A stretch of DNA of 13,764 nt, taken from NCBI GenBank assembly GCA_022732315.1, contig JAIJUV010000060.1, forward strand, positions 1 to 13,764. Reading direction: 5' to 3'. Origin of the DNA: Prevotella sp. (lineage in GTDB: Bacteria; Bacteroidota; Bacteroidia; Bacteroidales; Bacteroidaceae). This document shows, one piece after another, positions 6,699 through 13,628 of this stretch. The notes under the pieces were generated by a model. The model saw only the letters and a program-made list of their open reading frames with translations, did no database searches and was not told the origin of the DNA. Both the position numbers and the translations under genes were made by a program. The first letter of the stretch is position 1. Each line of letters opens with the position of its first letter.

Positions 6699-8126
6699 TC
6701 AGATGCCGTACTTCTTCATCTTGTTATACAGCGTCTTTCTATCCACGGCGAGCAATTGTGCAGCCTTGCTCTTGTTGCCTCCTGCAGCTTTCAGCGCAGC
6801 CTCTATTCGCTGCAGTTCGGTTTCCTCATCGTGCAGGGTGGTTGGGGCTTGTGGCTGGATGTGTGCCATACTCTGTTCCAGTTCGGTTACTCCGATGTAT
6901 CTGCCGGTGGCGAGAAGGGTGGCGCGCTTCATTACATTATTCAATTCTCGCAGGTTGCCTGGCCAGTTGTAGGCGGCAATTCGCTCCTTCGCCTTGCTGT
7001 CGAGTCCTTCTACATTTCTGTTAAGCTCCTTGTTGGCATGCTTGATAAAGAGATCGGCAAAGAGGAAGATGTCGGCACCACGGTCTTTCAGCTCAGGCAT
7101 GTAGATGGTGAACTCGTTGACGCGATGGTAGAGGTCTTCACGGAAGTTTCCTTCTGCCACACGCTGCGCCAGGTTCTCATTGGTGGCACATACCAGTCGG
7201 ATATCGATGTCTATCTCCTTGGTGCTTCCCACCGGACGGATTTTTCGTTCCTGTAGGGCACGGAGTAATTGCACCTGCACCTCATAGTTCAGGTTTCCCA
7301 TCTCGTCGAGGAAGAGCGTTCCGCCATTCGCCATCTCGAATGCACCTTTCTTATCCTGGTCGGCTCCCGTAAAGGCTCCCTTCACATGACCGAAGAATTC
7401 AGAAGCTGCTACATCCTTTGGGATGGCACCACAGTCGAGGGCGAAGAATGGCTTTCCTGCCCGCTGACTTAATTCGTGGATTCTGCGAGCCACATACTCC
7501 TTTCCCGTTCCGCTGGCTCCAAGAATGAGAACCGACATAGGGGTAGGGGCTACTAGGGAAACGAAACTATAGAGCTTACGGGAAGCCTCACTTTCGCCTT
7601 CCAGATATTTAGGAACATCGCCAGCAGGTGATGCAACTTTGGCGTTCTTATCTGCTGAGGTGCTTGTATTTTGAGTCTGATTAACTGATGCAGAATCAGC
7701 TTGCTGAGATTTTACAGCAGTAGCATGTGCCTCAGAAGATGCAGCTGAGGCTGAATTCTTCTGATTCTTGATGGCTTCCTTGATCTTATCCAGGAGAATA
7801 TCGGGATGAAAAGGTTTTGCCACATAATCGGTGGCGCCCGACTTCATGGCGAGCACCACATTCTGGATTTCGGCATAGCTGGTCATTACAATGAATGGAA
7901 CCAGCATGCCGTGCTTTCTCATCCATTGTAACAGGAAGATGCCATCGTGGTCGGGAAGACGAAGATCGGACAAAACCAAATCAAATCCGCTTTCAGTCTT
8001 CTCGTAAATCTGTATGGCCGCTTTTACCGAAGTAGCTTTTTCTACTTCGAATCCTTTCTTTTTGAGCCATGTTTGAATCATGGTTCCAAACGCGATATCG
8101 TCTTCAACTATTAGAATCTTTTCCAT
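6699..8126 (-). CDS. Sigma-54-dependent NtrC-family response regulator
   Basis: This 475-residue activator has all three NtrC domains. The receiver (1-120) has acidic D9/D10, phospho-acceptor D54 (VLSDLRLPDHDG), T82 and K104. A Ser/Ala/Gln-rich linker (about 121-172) is longer than usual. The AAA+ domain (about 173-400) has Walker A GASGTGKE (203-210), an intact sigma-54 contact loop GAFTGA (250-255) and Walker B GGTLFLDEMG. A Fis-type helix-turn-helix closes the protein (about 437-473: NKSKAAQLLAVDRKTLYNKM). It should hydrolyse ATP to open sigma-54 promoters when phosphorylated. The hybrid kinase with its C-terminal Hpt domain, encoded nearby on the same strand, is the likely phosphodonor. 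It has its own well-formed promoter and ends with tandem TGA codons, directly beside the GGGGAA inverted-repeat cluster. Confidence 0.96.
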   Translation of the reverse strand: MEKILIVEDDIAFGTMIQTWLKKKGFEVEKATSVKAAIQIYEKTESGFDLVLSDLRLPDHDGIFLLQWMRKHGMLVPFIVMTSYAEIQNVVLAMKSGATDYVAKPFHPDILLDKIKEAIKNQKNSASAASSEAHATAVKSQQADSASVNQTQNTSTSADKNAKVASPAGDVPKYLEGESEASRKLYSFVSLVAPTPMSVLILGASGTGKEYVARRIHELSQRAGKPFFALDCGAIPKDVAASEFFGHVKGAFTGADQDKKGAFEMANGGTLFLDEMGNLNYEVQVQLLRALQERKIRPVGSTKEIDIDIRLVCATNENLAQRVAEGNFREDLYHRVNEFTIYMPELKDRGADIFLFADLFIKHANKELNRNVEGLDSKAKERIAAYNWPGNLRELNNVMKRATLLATGRYIGVTELEQSMAHIQPQAPTTLHDEETELQRIEAALKAAGGNKSKAAQLLAVDRKTLYNKMKKYGI

Positions 8127-8177
8127 ATTACAATCCTTTTGTCACTTTCTTCTCGTTAAGCTGCTTTATTGCGTGCG

Positions 8178-8209
8178 CAAAGTTAGCATTAATATTTGAT
8201 ATAAGCAAA
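8178..8209 (-). promoter_or_regulatory. Bacteroidota vegetative promoter for the NtrC-type gene
   Basis: On the minus strand TTTG (8209-8206), then 20 bp, then TAACTTTG (8185-8178): a full match to the -33/-7 pattern with normal spacing. The regulator's ATG (8126) is about 50 bp downstream. Confidence 0.8.
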
Positions 8210-8307
8210 GAAAAGGGTGGTTAATTTGGAAATTTCGCCAAAGATTTTGGGGCTTTTCTCACAAAAGTTCATAAAAGTGTGATTTTATCTCATCAAGAGT
8301 GGACTTT

Positions 8308-8322
8308 TGCAACCGGGTTGCA
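8308..8322. promoter_or_regulatory. Palindrome at the metal ATPase promoter, candidate operator
   Basis: TGCAACC-G-GGTTGCA is a perfect 7-bp-arm palindrome. Its centre is about 34 bp upstream of the start expected from the -7 box at 8335-8342, so a bound protein would cover the -33 region. The left arm with its flank (TTTTGCAACCG, 8305-8315) is repeated exactly at 8338-8348, 33 bp later, across the -7/+1 region. A metal-sensing regulator is a plausible binder, but no such gene lies in the window. Confidence 0.5.
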
Positions 8323-8334
8323 GAAGCCTTTTGG

Positions 8335-8342
8335 TAATTTTG
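8335..8342 (+). promoter_or_regulatory. Bacteroidota vegetative promoter (-7 box) for the metal ATPase
   Basis: TAATTTTG fits TAnnTTTG and is followed by CAACCGAAAT. A canonical -33 TTTG at the right distance is not clear; the nearest TTTG (8306-8309) is 25 bp away and lies at the palindrome edge. The leader to the ATG at 8407 would be about 58 nt. Confidence 0.6.
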
Positions 8343-8406
8343 CAACCGAAATCAAGAACGGAACGCTATGTTTCGAATGATATGGAATTAAAAGTATTAT
8401 AAAATT

Positions 8407-10143
8407 ATGGAAGAAATGAAACATCATCATTGTGATTGTTCCATGGATGAACATCATGAGCACCATGAGCATCATGGATGTGGCTGCCATCATCATCACC
8501 ACGAAGAAGGGAGCCTGAAGTCGAAACTCTATCTTATCGGTGTAACCATCATCCTCCTGATTGTCGCCGTGTTTATCGAGAAGCATTATGACCTTGCCAC
8601 CTGGCAGTTGCTCCTGGTCTATCTGATACCTTATTTATTAATAGGACATGAGACCTTGGGCGAGGCGGCAGAGGGCATCGCCAAGGGCGATATGTTTAAC
8701 GAGCATTTCCTGATGGCGATAGCTACCATCGGTGCCCTTTGCATCGGCTTCTTTCCGGGTTCTGAAACGGAATTCCCAGAAGCTGTCTTCGTGATGCTCT
8801 TCTTCCAGGTGGGAGAACTCTTCGAGGGATATGCCGAGGGAAAGAGCCGCGATAGCATCTCGCATCTGATGGATATCCGCCCGGATGTGGCGAATGTAAT
8901 CAGGAATGGCGAGGTGGAATCGGTGGCTCCTGATACGGTGAAGATCGGAGAGACTATCCTGATTAAACGGGGTGAGAAGATTCCGCTGGACGGTATCGTC
9001 GTAGAGGGTTCTGCTTTGCTGGATACGGTGGCATTGACGGGCGAAAGCGTGCCTCGTGCTATCAAGGATGGAGATGAAATCTATTCGGGCTGCATCAACC
9101 TGAAAGGCGAACTCAAGGTGCGTACCACCAAGACTTTCGGCGAGAGTACGGCATCTAAGATTATCGCCCTGGTGGAGAGTGCTGATAGGAACAAGTCGAA
9201 GAGTGAGGCGTTCATCACCCGTTTCGCCCGAATCTATACGCCTATCGTGGTATTCGCCGCATTGGCTTTGGCGATTATTCCTCCTATGTTGGGAGCGATG
9301 GGCATCGCCACCAGCCTGATGGGTGGGGGAACCTTTGGCGAAAACTTCCCTCTGTGGTTGAACCGTGCCTTGATATTCCTGGTGGTATCCTGTCCTTGCG
9401 CCCTGGTAATTAGTGTGCCGCTCACCTTCTTCGGTGGCATTGGCGGTGCATCAAGAAATGGTATTCTGATTAAGGGAAGTAATTATATGGATGCACTTGC
9501 CAAGATTGGAACCGTTGTGTTCGACAAGACAGGAACCTTGACGCATGGCGAGGTGCTTGTACAGGCTGACGAAGGTGCTCCTGTGGTGGTGAACGATGGC
9601 ATCAAGGAGGGAAGTGCTGAGGCTGTAAGATGCCTGAAGGCACTTGGCGTGAAGAAGACTGTGATGCTGACGGGCGACCATGAGGAGATTGGAAAGAAGG
9701 TGGCTGGACAAGTGGGCGTTGATGAATATTATGCCGAACTTCTGCCTGCTGATAAGGTAACTCATCTGGAAAAATTGTTGAAGACGAAGCCTGCCGGCAA
9801 GACCTTGGCATACGTGGGTGATGGCATCAACGATGCCCCTGTATTGAAGCGTGCCGATGTGGGTATAGCGATGGGTGCTCTGGGTAGTGATGCTGCCATC
9901 GATGCTGCCGATGTAGTATTGATGGACGATGATCCGAGAAAGATTGCGCTGGCGATGAAGATTGCTCGCCATACTATCCACGTGGCTCACGAGAATGTGA
10001 TTTTTGCTATCGCTGTAAAGATGGCAGTCTTGGTTCTTGCCACCATCGGTTTAGGTACCATGTGGATGGCGGTATTTGCTGATGTGGGCGTTACGGTGCT
10101 GGCTGTATTGAATGCCATGCGGACGCTGAAGAAGAGTAGATAA
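8407..10143 (+). CDS. P1B-type heavy-metal (Zn/Cd/Pb) ATPase, N domain largely missing
   Basis: A 578-residue inner-membrane metal exporter. Residues 5-32 hold 14 His and 4 Cys (for example HHEHHEHHGCGCHHHHH), a metal-binding tail in place of an HMA domain. Then come membrane helices, the actuator motif TGES (211-214), the membrane site C329-P-C331 (SCPCALV), the phosphorylation motif D373KTGT, TGD at 422-424 and GDGINDAP at 471-478. K538 and D559 in the last helices match the ZntA-like (P1B-2) pattern, so Zn2+, Cd2+ or Pb2+ export is the likely role. The oddity: D373 to TGD spans 49 residues against about 140-150 in family members. The HP motif and adenine-site glycines of the nucleotide-binding domain are absent, though the frame is intact. 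It may be a disabled allele, an assembly deletion or a minimal form. It is flanked by its own promoter and terminator. Confidence 0.9.
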   Translation: MEEMKHHHCDCSMDEHHEHHEHHGCGCHHHHHEEGSLKSKLYLIGVTIILLIVAVFIEKHYDLATWQLLLVYLIPYLLIGHETLGEAAEGIAKGDMFNEHFLMAIATIGALCIGFFPGSETEFPEAVFVMLFFQVGELFEGYAEGKSRDSISHLMDIRPDVANVIRNGEVESVAPDTVKIGETILIKRGEKIPLDGIVVEGSALLDTVALTGESVPRAIKDGDEIYSGCINLKGELKVRTTKTFGESTASKIIALVESADRNKSKSEAFITRFARIYTPIVVFAALALAIIPPMLGAMGIATSLMGGGTFGENFPLWLNRALIFLVVSCPCALVISVPLTFFGGIGGASRNGILIKGSNYMDALAKIGTVVFDKTGTLTHGEVLVQADEGAPVVVNDGIKEGSAEAVRCLKALGVKKTVMLTGDHEEIGKKVAGQVGVDEYYAELLPADKVTHLEKLLKTKPAGKTLAYVGDGINDAPVLKRADVGIAMGALGSDAAIDAADVVLMDDDPRKIALAMKIARHTIHVAHENVIFAIAVKMAVLVLATIGLGTMWMAVFADVGVTVLAVLNAMRTLKKSR

Positions 10144-10150
10144 GAAGAAA

Positions 10151-10188
10151 AAAAAGCTGTGTTGATTCGTAGATGAACACAGCTTTTT
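10151..10188. terminator. Bidirectional intrinsic terminator
   Basis: AAAAAGCTGTGTT (10151-10163) and AACACAGCTTTTT (10176-10188) form a perfect 13-bp stem with a 12-nt loop, eight bases after the ATPase stop codon. A- and T-tracts lie on both sides, so it can stop transcripts from the ATPase on the plus strand and from the pgi/HAD operon on the minus strand. Confidence 0.9.
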
Positions 10189-10225
10189 CTTGTTTAGTAT
10201 GGGGACTTCTTTATTTAGGGACTTA

Positions 10226-10291
10226 TCCGAATAGTTTTCCTATGCTACGCAACTTGGTGCGGTATCCGTAGATGGCGACCTTTATACTTTT
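10226..10291 (-). other. 22-codon open stretch without a start, possible gene remnant or conserved intergenic element
   Basis: Read on the minus strand this stretch gives KSIKVAIYGYRTKLRSIG, then KLFG and a stop (10225-10223). It looks protein-like (GYRTKLRSIGKLFG) but is preceded by an in-frame stop and has no start codon. It lies between the bidirectional terminator and the repeats after the HAD gene. It may be the tail of a degraded gene or a non-coding element; I cannot tell which. Confidence 0.25.
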
Positions 10292-10306
10292 TTATATTTC
10301 TTTTTC

Positions 10307-10380
10307 TTTATTTGGTGTCGCAGTTGCAGCTGTTTTATTTCGAGTTGCAGTTGGGATTATTCCTTTATTTCGAGTCGCAG
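10307..10380. repeat. Three degenerate repeats at the 3' end of the HAD gene
   Basis: The unit TTTATTT-(CGAG or GGTG)-T(C/T)GCAG occurs at 10307-10323, 10334-10350 and 10364-10380, with periods of 27 and 30 bp. The last copy contains the stop codon of the HAD gene (10367-10365), so that gene's final codons (CDSK-stop) are part of a repeat unit, and a second copy of nearly the same coding end (CNSK-stop) follows it. Confidence 0.6.
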
Positions 10381-11120
10381 CTGTGACTGATGCTTCTGGC
10401 TGCAGCTATTAGGGTTTCAAAGTCATCGCAGAACTCGGTCATCTGATGATAGAGCAGGTTGCTGCCCTTATCTGATAACTCGTTGTCTGGAAGCGGACCG
10501 GAATTGATGGCAACCGTAAAGATGTTGGCGGCTACTCCGGCACGTACGCCCAGGGGTGCATTCTCTACCACGATGCCTTCCCAAGTCTTCAGATTGCCTG
10601 CCTTCTGTAATCCCATCAGGTATGGATCGGGATTTGGTTTGCCACGCTTCACGTCGTAGGCGGTTACGATATGTGCTTCGTCCAGAAAGTCGCCGAAGTC
10701 GTTGAGTAATCGCATGATGAGCGGACGCTGACCGCTGCCCGTTACAACTCCCACCTGCATACCGGCATTCTTGATTTTCTGCATGATTTCCTTCACGCCA
10801 GGGAATATCTCGGCGGTAGGCATTGAGTGGAAGATATCGGTCTTCACATCATACATTTTCTGTGCTTCATCCAGAGAGATATCGATACCCTTCTGCTTCT
10901 TCACCATCATCTGGATGGTGTCGATGCCTCGGGCTCCCTCGGTGGCGTAGGCATCGGCTGCAGTCATGTGGATATCAAACTGCTTCATCGATTCCTGCCA
11001 AGCTACGGCATGATTAGGCATACTATTATATAATACGCCATCCATATCAAAAAGAACGGCTTTAGGGTTGAATTCCCCAAAGCCGTGGTCTTTTAAGTAT
11101 TTTGAAATAATATCTTTCAT
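10365..11120 (-). CDS. HAD-superfamily hydrolase, beta-phosphoglucomutase-like
   Basis: A 251-residue cytoplasmic HAD (subfamily IA) enzyme that should act on a phosphorylated sugar or similar small phosphate ester. Visible motifs: motif I with nucleophile D25 and acid/base D27 (VLFDMDGVLYNS); a helical cap (about 35-105) with PNHAVAW, matching the position of the cap His/Trp in beta-phosphoglucomutases; motif II VVTGSG (T127); motif III K161 in RGKPNPDPY; and motif IV VENAPLGVRAG (E186). It starts 3 bp after the pgi stop (TAA-TAG-ATG), so it is translated from the pgi mRNA. That pairing suggests hexose-phosphate metabolism or clearance of a damaged sugar phosphate, but phosphatase and mutase roles cannot be separated by sequence. 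The last residues (HSCDSK) look like an added tail lying within a repeated DNA unit. Confidence 0.88.
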   Translation of the reverse strand: MKDIISKYLKDHGFGEFNPKAVLFDMDGVLYNSMPNHAVAWQESMKQFDIHMTAADAYATEGARGIDTIQMMVKKQKGIDISLDEAQKMYDVKTDIFHSMPTAEIFPGVKEIMQKIKNAGMQVGVVTGSGQRPLIMRLLNDFGDFLDEAHIVTAYDVKRGKPNPDPYLMGLQKAGNLKTWEGIVVENAPLGVRAGVAANIFTVAINSGPLPDNELSDKGSNLLYHQMTEFCDDFETLIAAARSISHSCDSK

Positions 11121-11123
11121 CTA

Positions 11124-12482
11124 TTATTTTTCGTTAGCCAAACGCTCCTGAATAGCCTTGCTCTCTGCCTCATAACCTGGCTTGTTGAGCAATGCGAACA
11201 TGTTCTTCTTGTAAGCCTCAACACCTGGCTGGTTGAATGGGTTTACCTCTTCCAAGAGACCGCTGATACCGCAAGCCTTCTCGAAGAAGTAGATCAACTG
11301 ACCAAGGTAGTAAGCGTTCAACTCAGGTACGTTAACCAAGATGTTAGGAACACCACCATCAACGTGAGCCAAACGTGTACCGAGCTCTGCCATCTTGTTC
11401 ACCTCGTCAACACGCTTGCCCTCAAGGAAGTTCAAACCATCGAGGTTCTCATCATCGTGTGGGAAGAGCAACTTCTCGTTAGGAGTCTCAACGCTGATAA
11501 CAGTCTCGAAGATAGAGCGCTCGCCCTCCTGAATCCACTGACCCATAGAGTGAAGGTCGGTAGTAAAGTCGCAAGCTGCAGGGAAGATACCCTTCTGGTC
11601 CTTACCCTCGCTCTCACCATAGAGCTGCTTCCACCACTCAGCGAAGTAGTGAAGCTTTGGCTGGAAGTTGCAGACAATCTCAATCTTCTTGCCAGCCTGT
11701 GTATAGAGAGCCTGACGTGTAGCTGCATAGATAGCAGCTGGGTTCTCCTCGAAAGCTACGTCCTTGCCGCAAGTCTTCTCCATGTCAGCAGCACCTGCAA
11801 CGAGCTGCTTTACATCGAAGCCGGCTACTGCGATAGGCAACAAACCTACTGGAGTCAATACAGAGAAGCGACCACCTACATTGTCAGGGATGATGAAGCT
11901 CTTGTAACCCTCCTTGTCAGCGCAAGTGCGGGCAGCACCCTTCTTGGCGTCGGTAACGGCTACGATAACATCCTTAGCCTCGTCCTTGCCACGCTGGTCC
12001 TCGCACTGCTTCTTCAAGAGGCGGAAAGCGAGAGCAGTTTCTGTAGTGGTACCAGACTTAGAAATGTTGATGACACCAAACTTCTTGTCCTTCAAGAATG
12101 AAGTCAACTCGAAGAGGTAATCCTCACCGATATTGTTTCCTGCGAAGAGGATGGTAGGGTTCTTCTTGTCGTTAACGAGCCAAGCGAAAGAATTGCCGAG
12201 GCCTTCGATAACGGCGCGTGCACCGAGGTAGCTACCACCGATACCTGCAACAACCACCACCTCACACTTCTCGCGCAATGTGTTGGCAACAGCCTGAATC
12301 TCATCGAGGAACTCAGGAGTAATAGAAGATGGCAAATGCAACCATCCCAAGAAATCGTTACCTTCACATGTGCCGTTCTCAAGAGCTTCCTGAGCGGCCT
12401 TTACCTTAGGCTCATAAGCCTTTACTGCACCCTCTGCGAGGAATGATGCAGCCTTTGTAATGTTTAAGTTGATACTTTTCAT
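11124..12482 (-). CDS. pgi: Glucose-6-phosphate isomerase
   Basis: This 452-residue enzyme interconverts glucose 6-phosphate and fructose 6-phosphate in glycolysis and gluconeogenesis. Motifs: [11 protein letters not shown] (80-90); the phosphate-binding SKSGTTTE (141-148); GGRFSVLT (203-210, catalytic R205); E290 in LYGESEGK; H311 in DLHSMGQ; and the C-terminal signature [19 protein letters not shown] with K426. The length of about 450 matches the shorter Bacillus/Bacteroidota type rather than the roughly 550-residue E. coli type. The start is 8 bp after the gpsA stop, with an A-rich leader (AAGAAAAA), and the HAD gene starts 3 bp after its end. Codon use is visibly biased (AAG for Lys, TTC, AAC) relative to neighbours, which fits high expression; that last point is inference. 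Confidence 0.98.
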   Translation of the reverse strand: MKSINLNITKAASFLAEGAVKAYEPKVKAAQEALENGTCEGNDFLGWLHLPSSITPEFLDEIQAVANTLREKCEVVVVAGIGGSYLGARAVIEGLGNSFAWLVNDKKNPTILFAGNNIGEDYLFELTSFLKDKKFGVINISKSGTTTETALAFRLLKKQCEDQRGKDEAKDVIVAVTDAKKGAARTCADKEGYKSFIIPDNVGGRFSVLTPVGLLPIAVAGFDVKQLVAGAADMEKTCGKDVAFEENPAAIYAATRQALYTQAGKKIEIVCNFQPKLHYFAEWWKQLYGESEGKDQKGIFPAACDFTTDLHSMGQWIQEGERSIFETVISVETPNEKLLFPHDDENLDGLNFLEGKRVDEVNKMAELGTRLAHVDGGVPNILVNVPELNAYYLGQLIYFFEKACGISGLLEEVNPFNQPGVEAYKKNMFALLNKPGYEAESKAIQERLANEK

Positions 12483-12490
12483 TTTTTCTT

Positions 12491-13489
12491 TTATCTAAAT
12501 GAATCTGTTAAAAGTTTAATCTCTATTTGCGGACTGATGCGTTCGTACAATATATTATATACGGCATCGAGAATCGGCATGTTGACGTGCATGTGGCGGT
12601 TGATTTCCTTCATGCACTTGGTGCCGAAATATCCTTCGGCAATCATCTCCATCTCTATCTGCGCGCTCTTCACGCTGTAACCTTTGCCTATCATGGTTCC
12701 GAAAGTACGGTTTCTTGAAAAATTGCTGTAACCCGTTACCAGAAGGTCGCCCAAATACACCGAGTCGTACATGCTTCGGTCGATAGGGTGGACGGCTGTC
12801 AGGAAGCGATGCATCTCCTGTACGGCGTTCGACATGAGCACCGCCTGGAAGTTGTCGCCATACTTCAGTCCGCCACAGATTCCTGCGGCGATGGCATATA
12901 CGTTTTTCAGCACCGATGAGTATTCGATGCCTATCACGTCGCTTGAAGTCTTGGTCTTGATAAACTCGCTTGCCAGACAGTCGTTGGCAAAGGCACGAGC
13001 TTTCTCCGTATCGCTGCAGCCCACTGTGAGATAGCTCAGTCGTTCCAGGGCTACCTCCTCTGCATGAGAAGGACCGCCGATACACGCCAGATTCTCGTAA
13101 GGCACGTCATATACCTGATGGAAATATTCCGAGCAGACGAGGTTCTCGTCAGGCACGATACCTTTGATGGCTGTGATGATAAACTTGTCGCTGAGTCGGG
13201 TCTTGAGCTTCTTGAGATGATTCTTCAAATAAGGCGATGGGGTGACGAATACAAGTGTATCGTAGTTCTGCACTATCTTGTTGATATCGGAAGAGAAGAA
13301 GATCTCATCCACATTGAATCGTGCCGACATCAGATAGGCAGGGTTGTGACCCATGCGCTTGAAGTCCTCGATGCGGTCGTCGCGACGCATATACCAACCT
13401 ATGTGATGAGTATGCCCCACCACAATTTTGGCAATGGCTGTAGCCCAGCTACCGCCGCCAATTATCGCTATTTTACCGCAGTTATACAC
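12491..13489 (-). CDS. gpsA: NAD(P)-dependent glycerol-3-phosphate dehydrogenase
   Basis: This 332-residue enzyme reduces dihydroxyacetone phosphate to sn-glycerol 3-phosphate for phospholipid synthesis. Evidence: a Rossmann dinucleotide motif [10 protein letters not shown] near the N-terminus (9-18); FVTPS (81-85); AIKG with K109; [11 protein letters not shown] (137-147, the usual SGPSFA.EVA block); catalytic K195 in [36 protein letters not shown] (246-264, with D248 and the RNRxFG block); and EGYFGTK. The length equals the family norm. The start is a GTG at 13489-13487: no in-frame ATG lies between it and the upstream in-frame stop, and the Rossmann strand begins six codons later. It is directly followed by pgi. 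No TAnnTTTG promoter is visible in the 139 bp upstream, so read-through from the preceding gene is possible. Confidence 0.96.
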   Translation of the reverse strand: MYNCGKIAIIGGGSWATAIAKIVVGHTHHIGWYMRRDDRIEDFKRMGHNPAYLMSARFNVDEIFFSSDINKIVQNYDTLVFVTPSPYLKNHLKKLKTRLSDKFIITAIKGIVPDENLVCSEYFHQVYDVPYENLACIGGPSHAEEVALERLSYLTVGCSDTEKARAFANDCLASEFIKTKTSSDVIGIEYSSVLKNVYAIAAGICGGLKYGDNFQAVLMSNAVQEMHRFLTAVHPIDRSMYDSVYLGDLLVTGYSNFSRNRTFGTMIGKGYSVKSAQIEMEMIAEGYFGTKCMKEINRHMHVNMPILDAVYNILYERISPQIEIKLLTDSFR

Positions 13490-13517
13490 TTCGAATGAAT
13501 TTATAAATTAATAATTA

Positions 13518-13618
13518 ATAATTAATAATGTATAATGAGGCTTTCGCCTTTGTTTGTAGATATAATGTATAACTAATAAAAAGCCGGAACTCTTTATTAA
13601 TTATACATTATTAATTAT
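13518..13618. repeat. 19-bp AT-only inverted repeat with internal small hairpin
   Basis: Positions 13518-13536 and 13600-13618 are perfect inverted copies (core AATTAATAATGTATAAT) separated by 63 bp. Within the loop, on the minus strand, AGGC-GAAA-GCCT could form a short tetraloop hairpin. The left arm extends into TTAATAA-type tandem repeats (13507-13529). The region separates gpsA from the upstream gene. It may act as a weak transcript-end structure or be a repeat element; no T-run clearly marks it as an intrinsic terminator. Confidence 0.7.
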
Positions 13619-13628
13619 GCATTATCAA

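Noticed and set aside
6456..7256. A 266-codon plus-strand open frame lying opposite the NtrC-type gene
   Set aside because: The composition is a shadow of a well-conserved regulator on the other strand; no domain or signal fits, and the minus-strand protein has every expected motif.
8259..8282. TCACA...TGTGA dyad between the regulator and ATPase promoters
   Set aside because: Five-bp arms with a 14-bp spacer; too weak to claim as a binding site, though the form resembles some activator sites.
9523..9672. A frameshift or stop explaining the short ATPase
   Set aside because: The frame is continuous and all motifs before and after the gap are in the same frame, so an in-frame loss, not a frameshift, is the reading.
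11364..12101. A 245-codon plus-strand frame opposite pgi
   Set aside because: Typical antisense frame caused by the strong codon bias of pgi; Leu/Ser-rich with no recognisable domain.
13581..13600. GC-rich core AAAGCCGGAACTCTTT as an intrinsic terminator for the gene upstream of gpsA
   Set aside because: Only about 4 bp of stem can form, so it is not convincing as a terminator.
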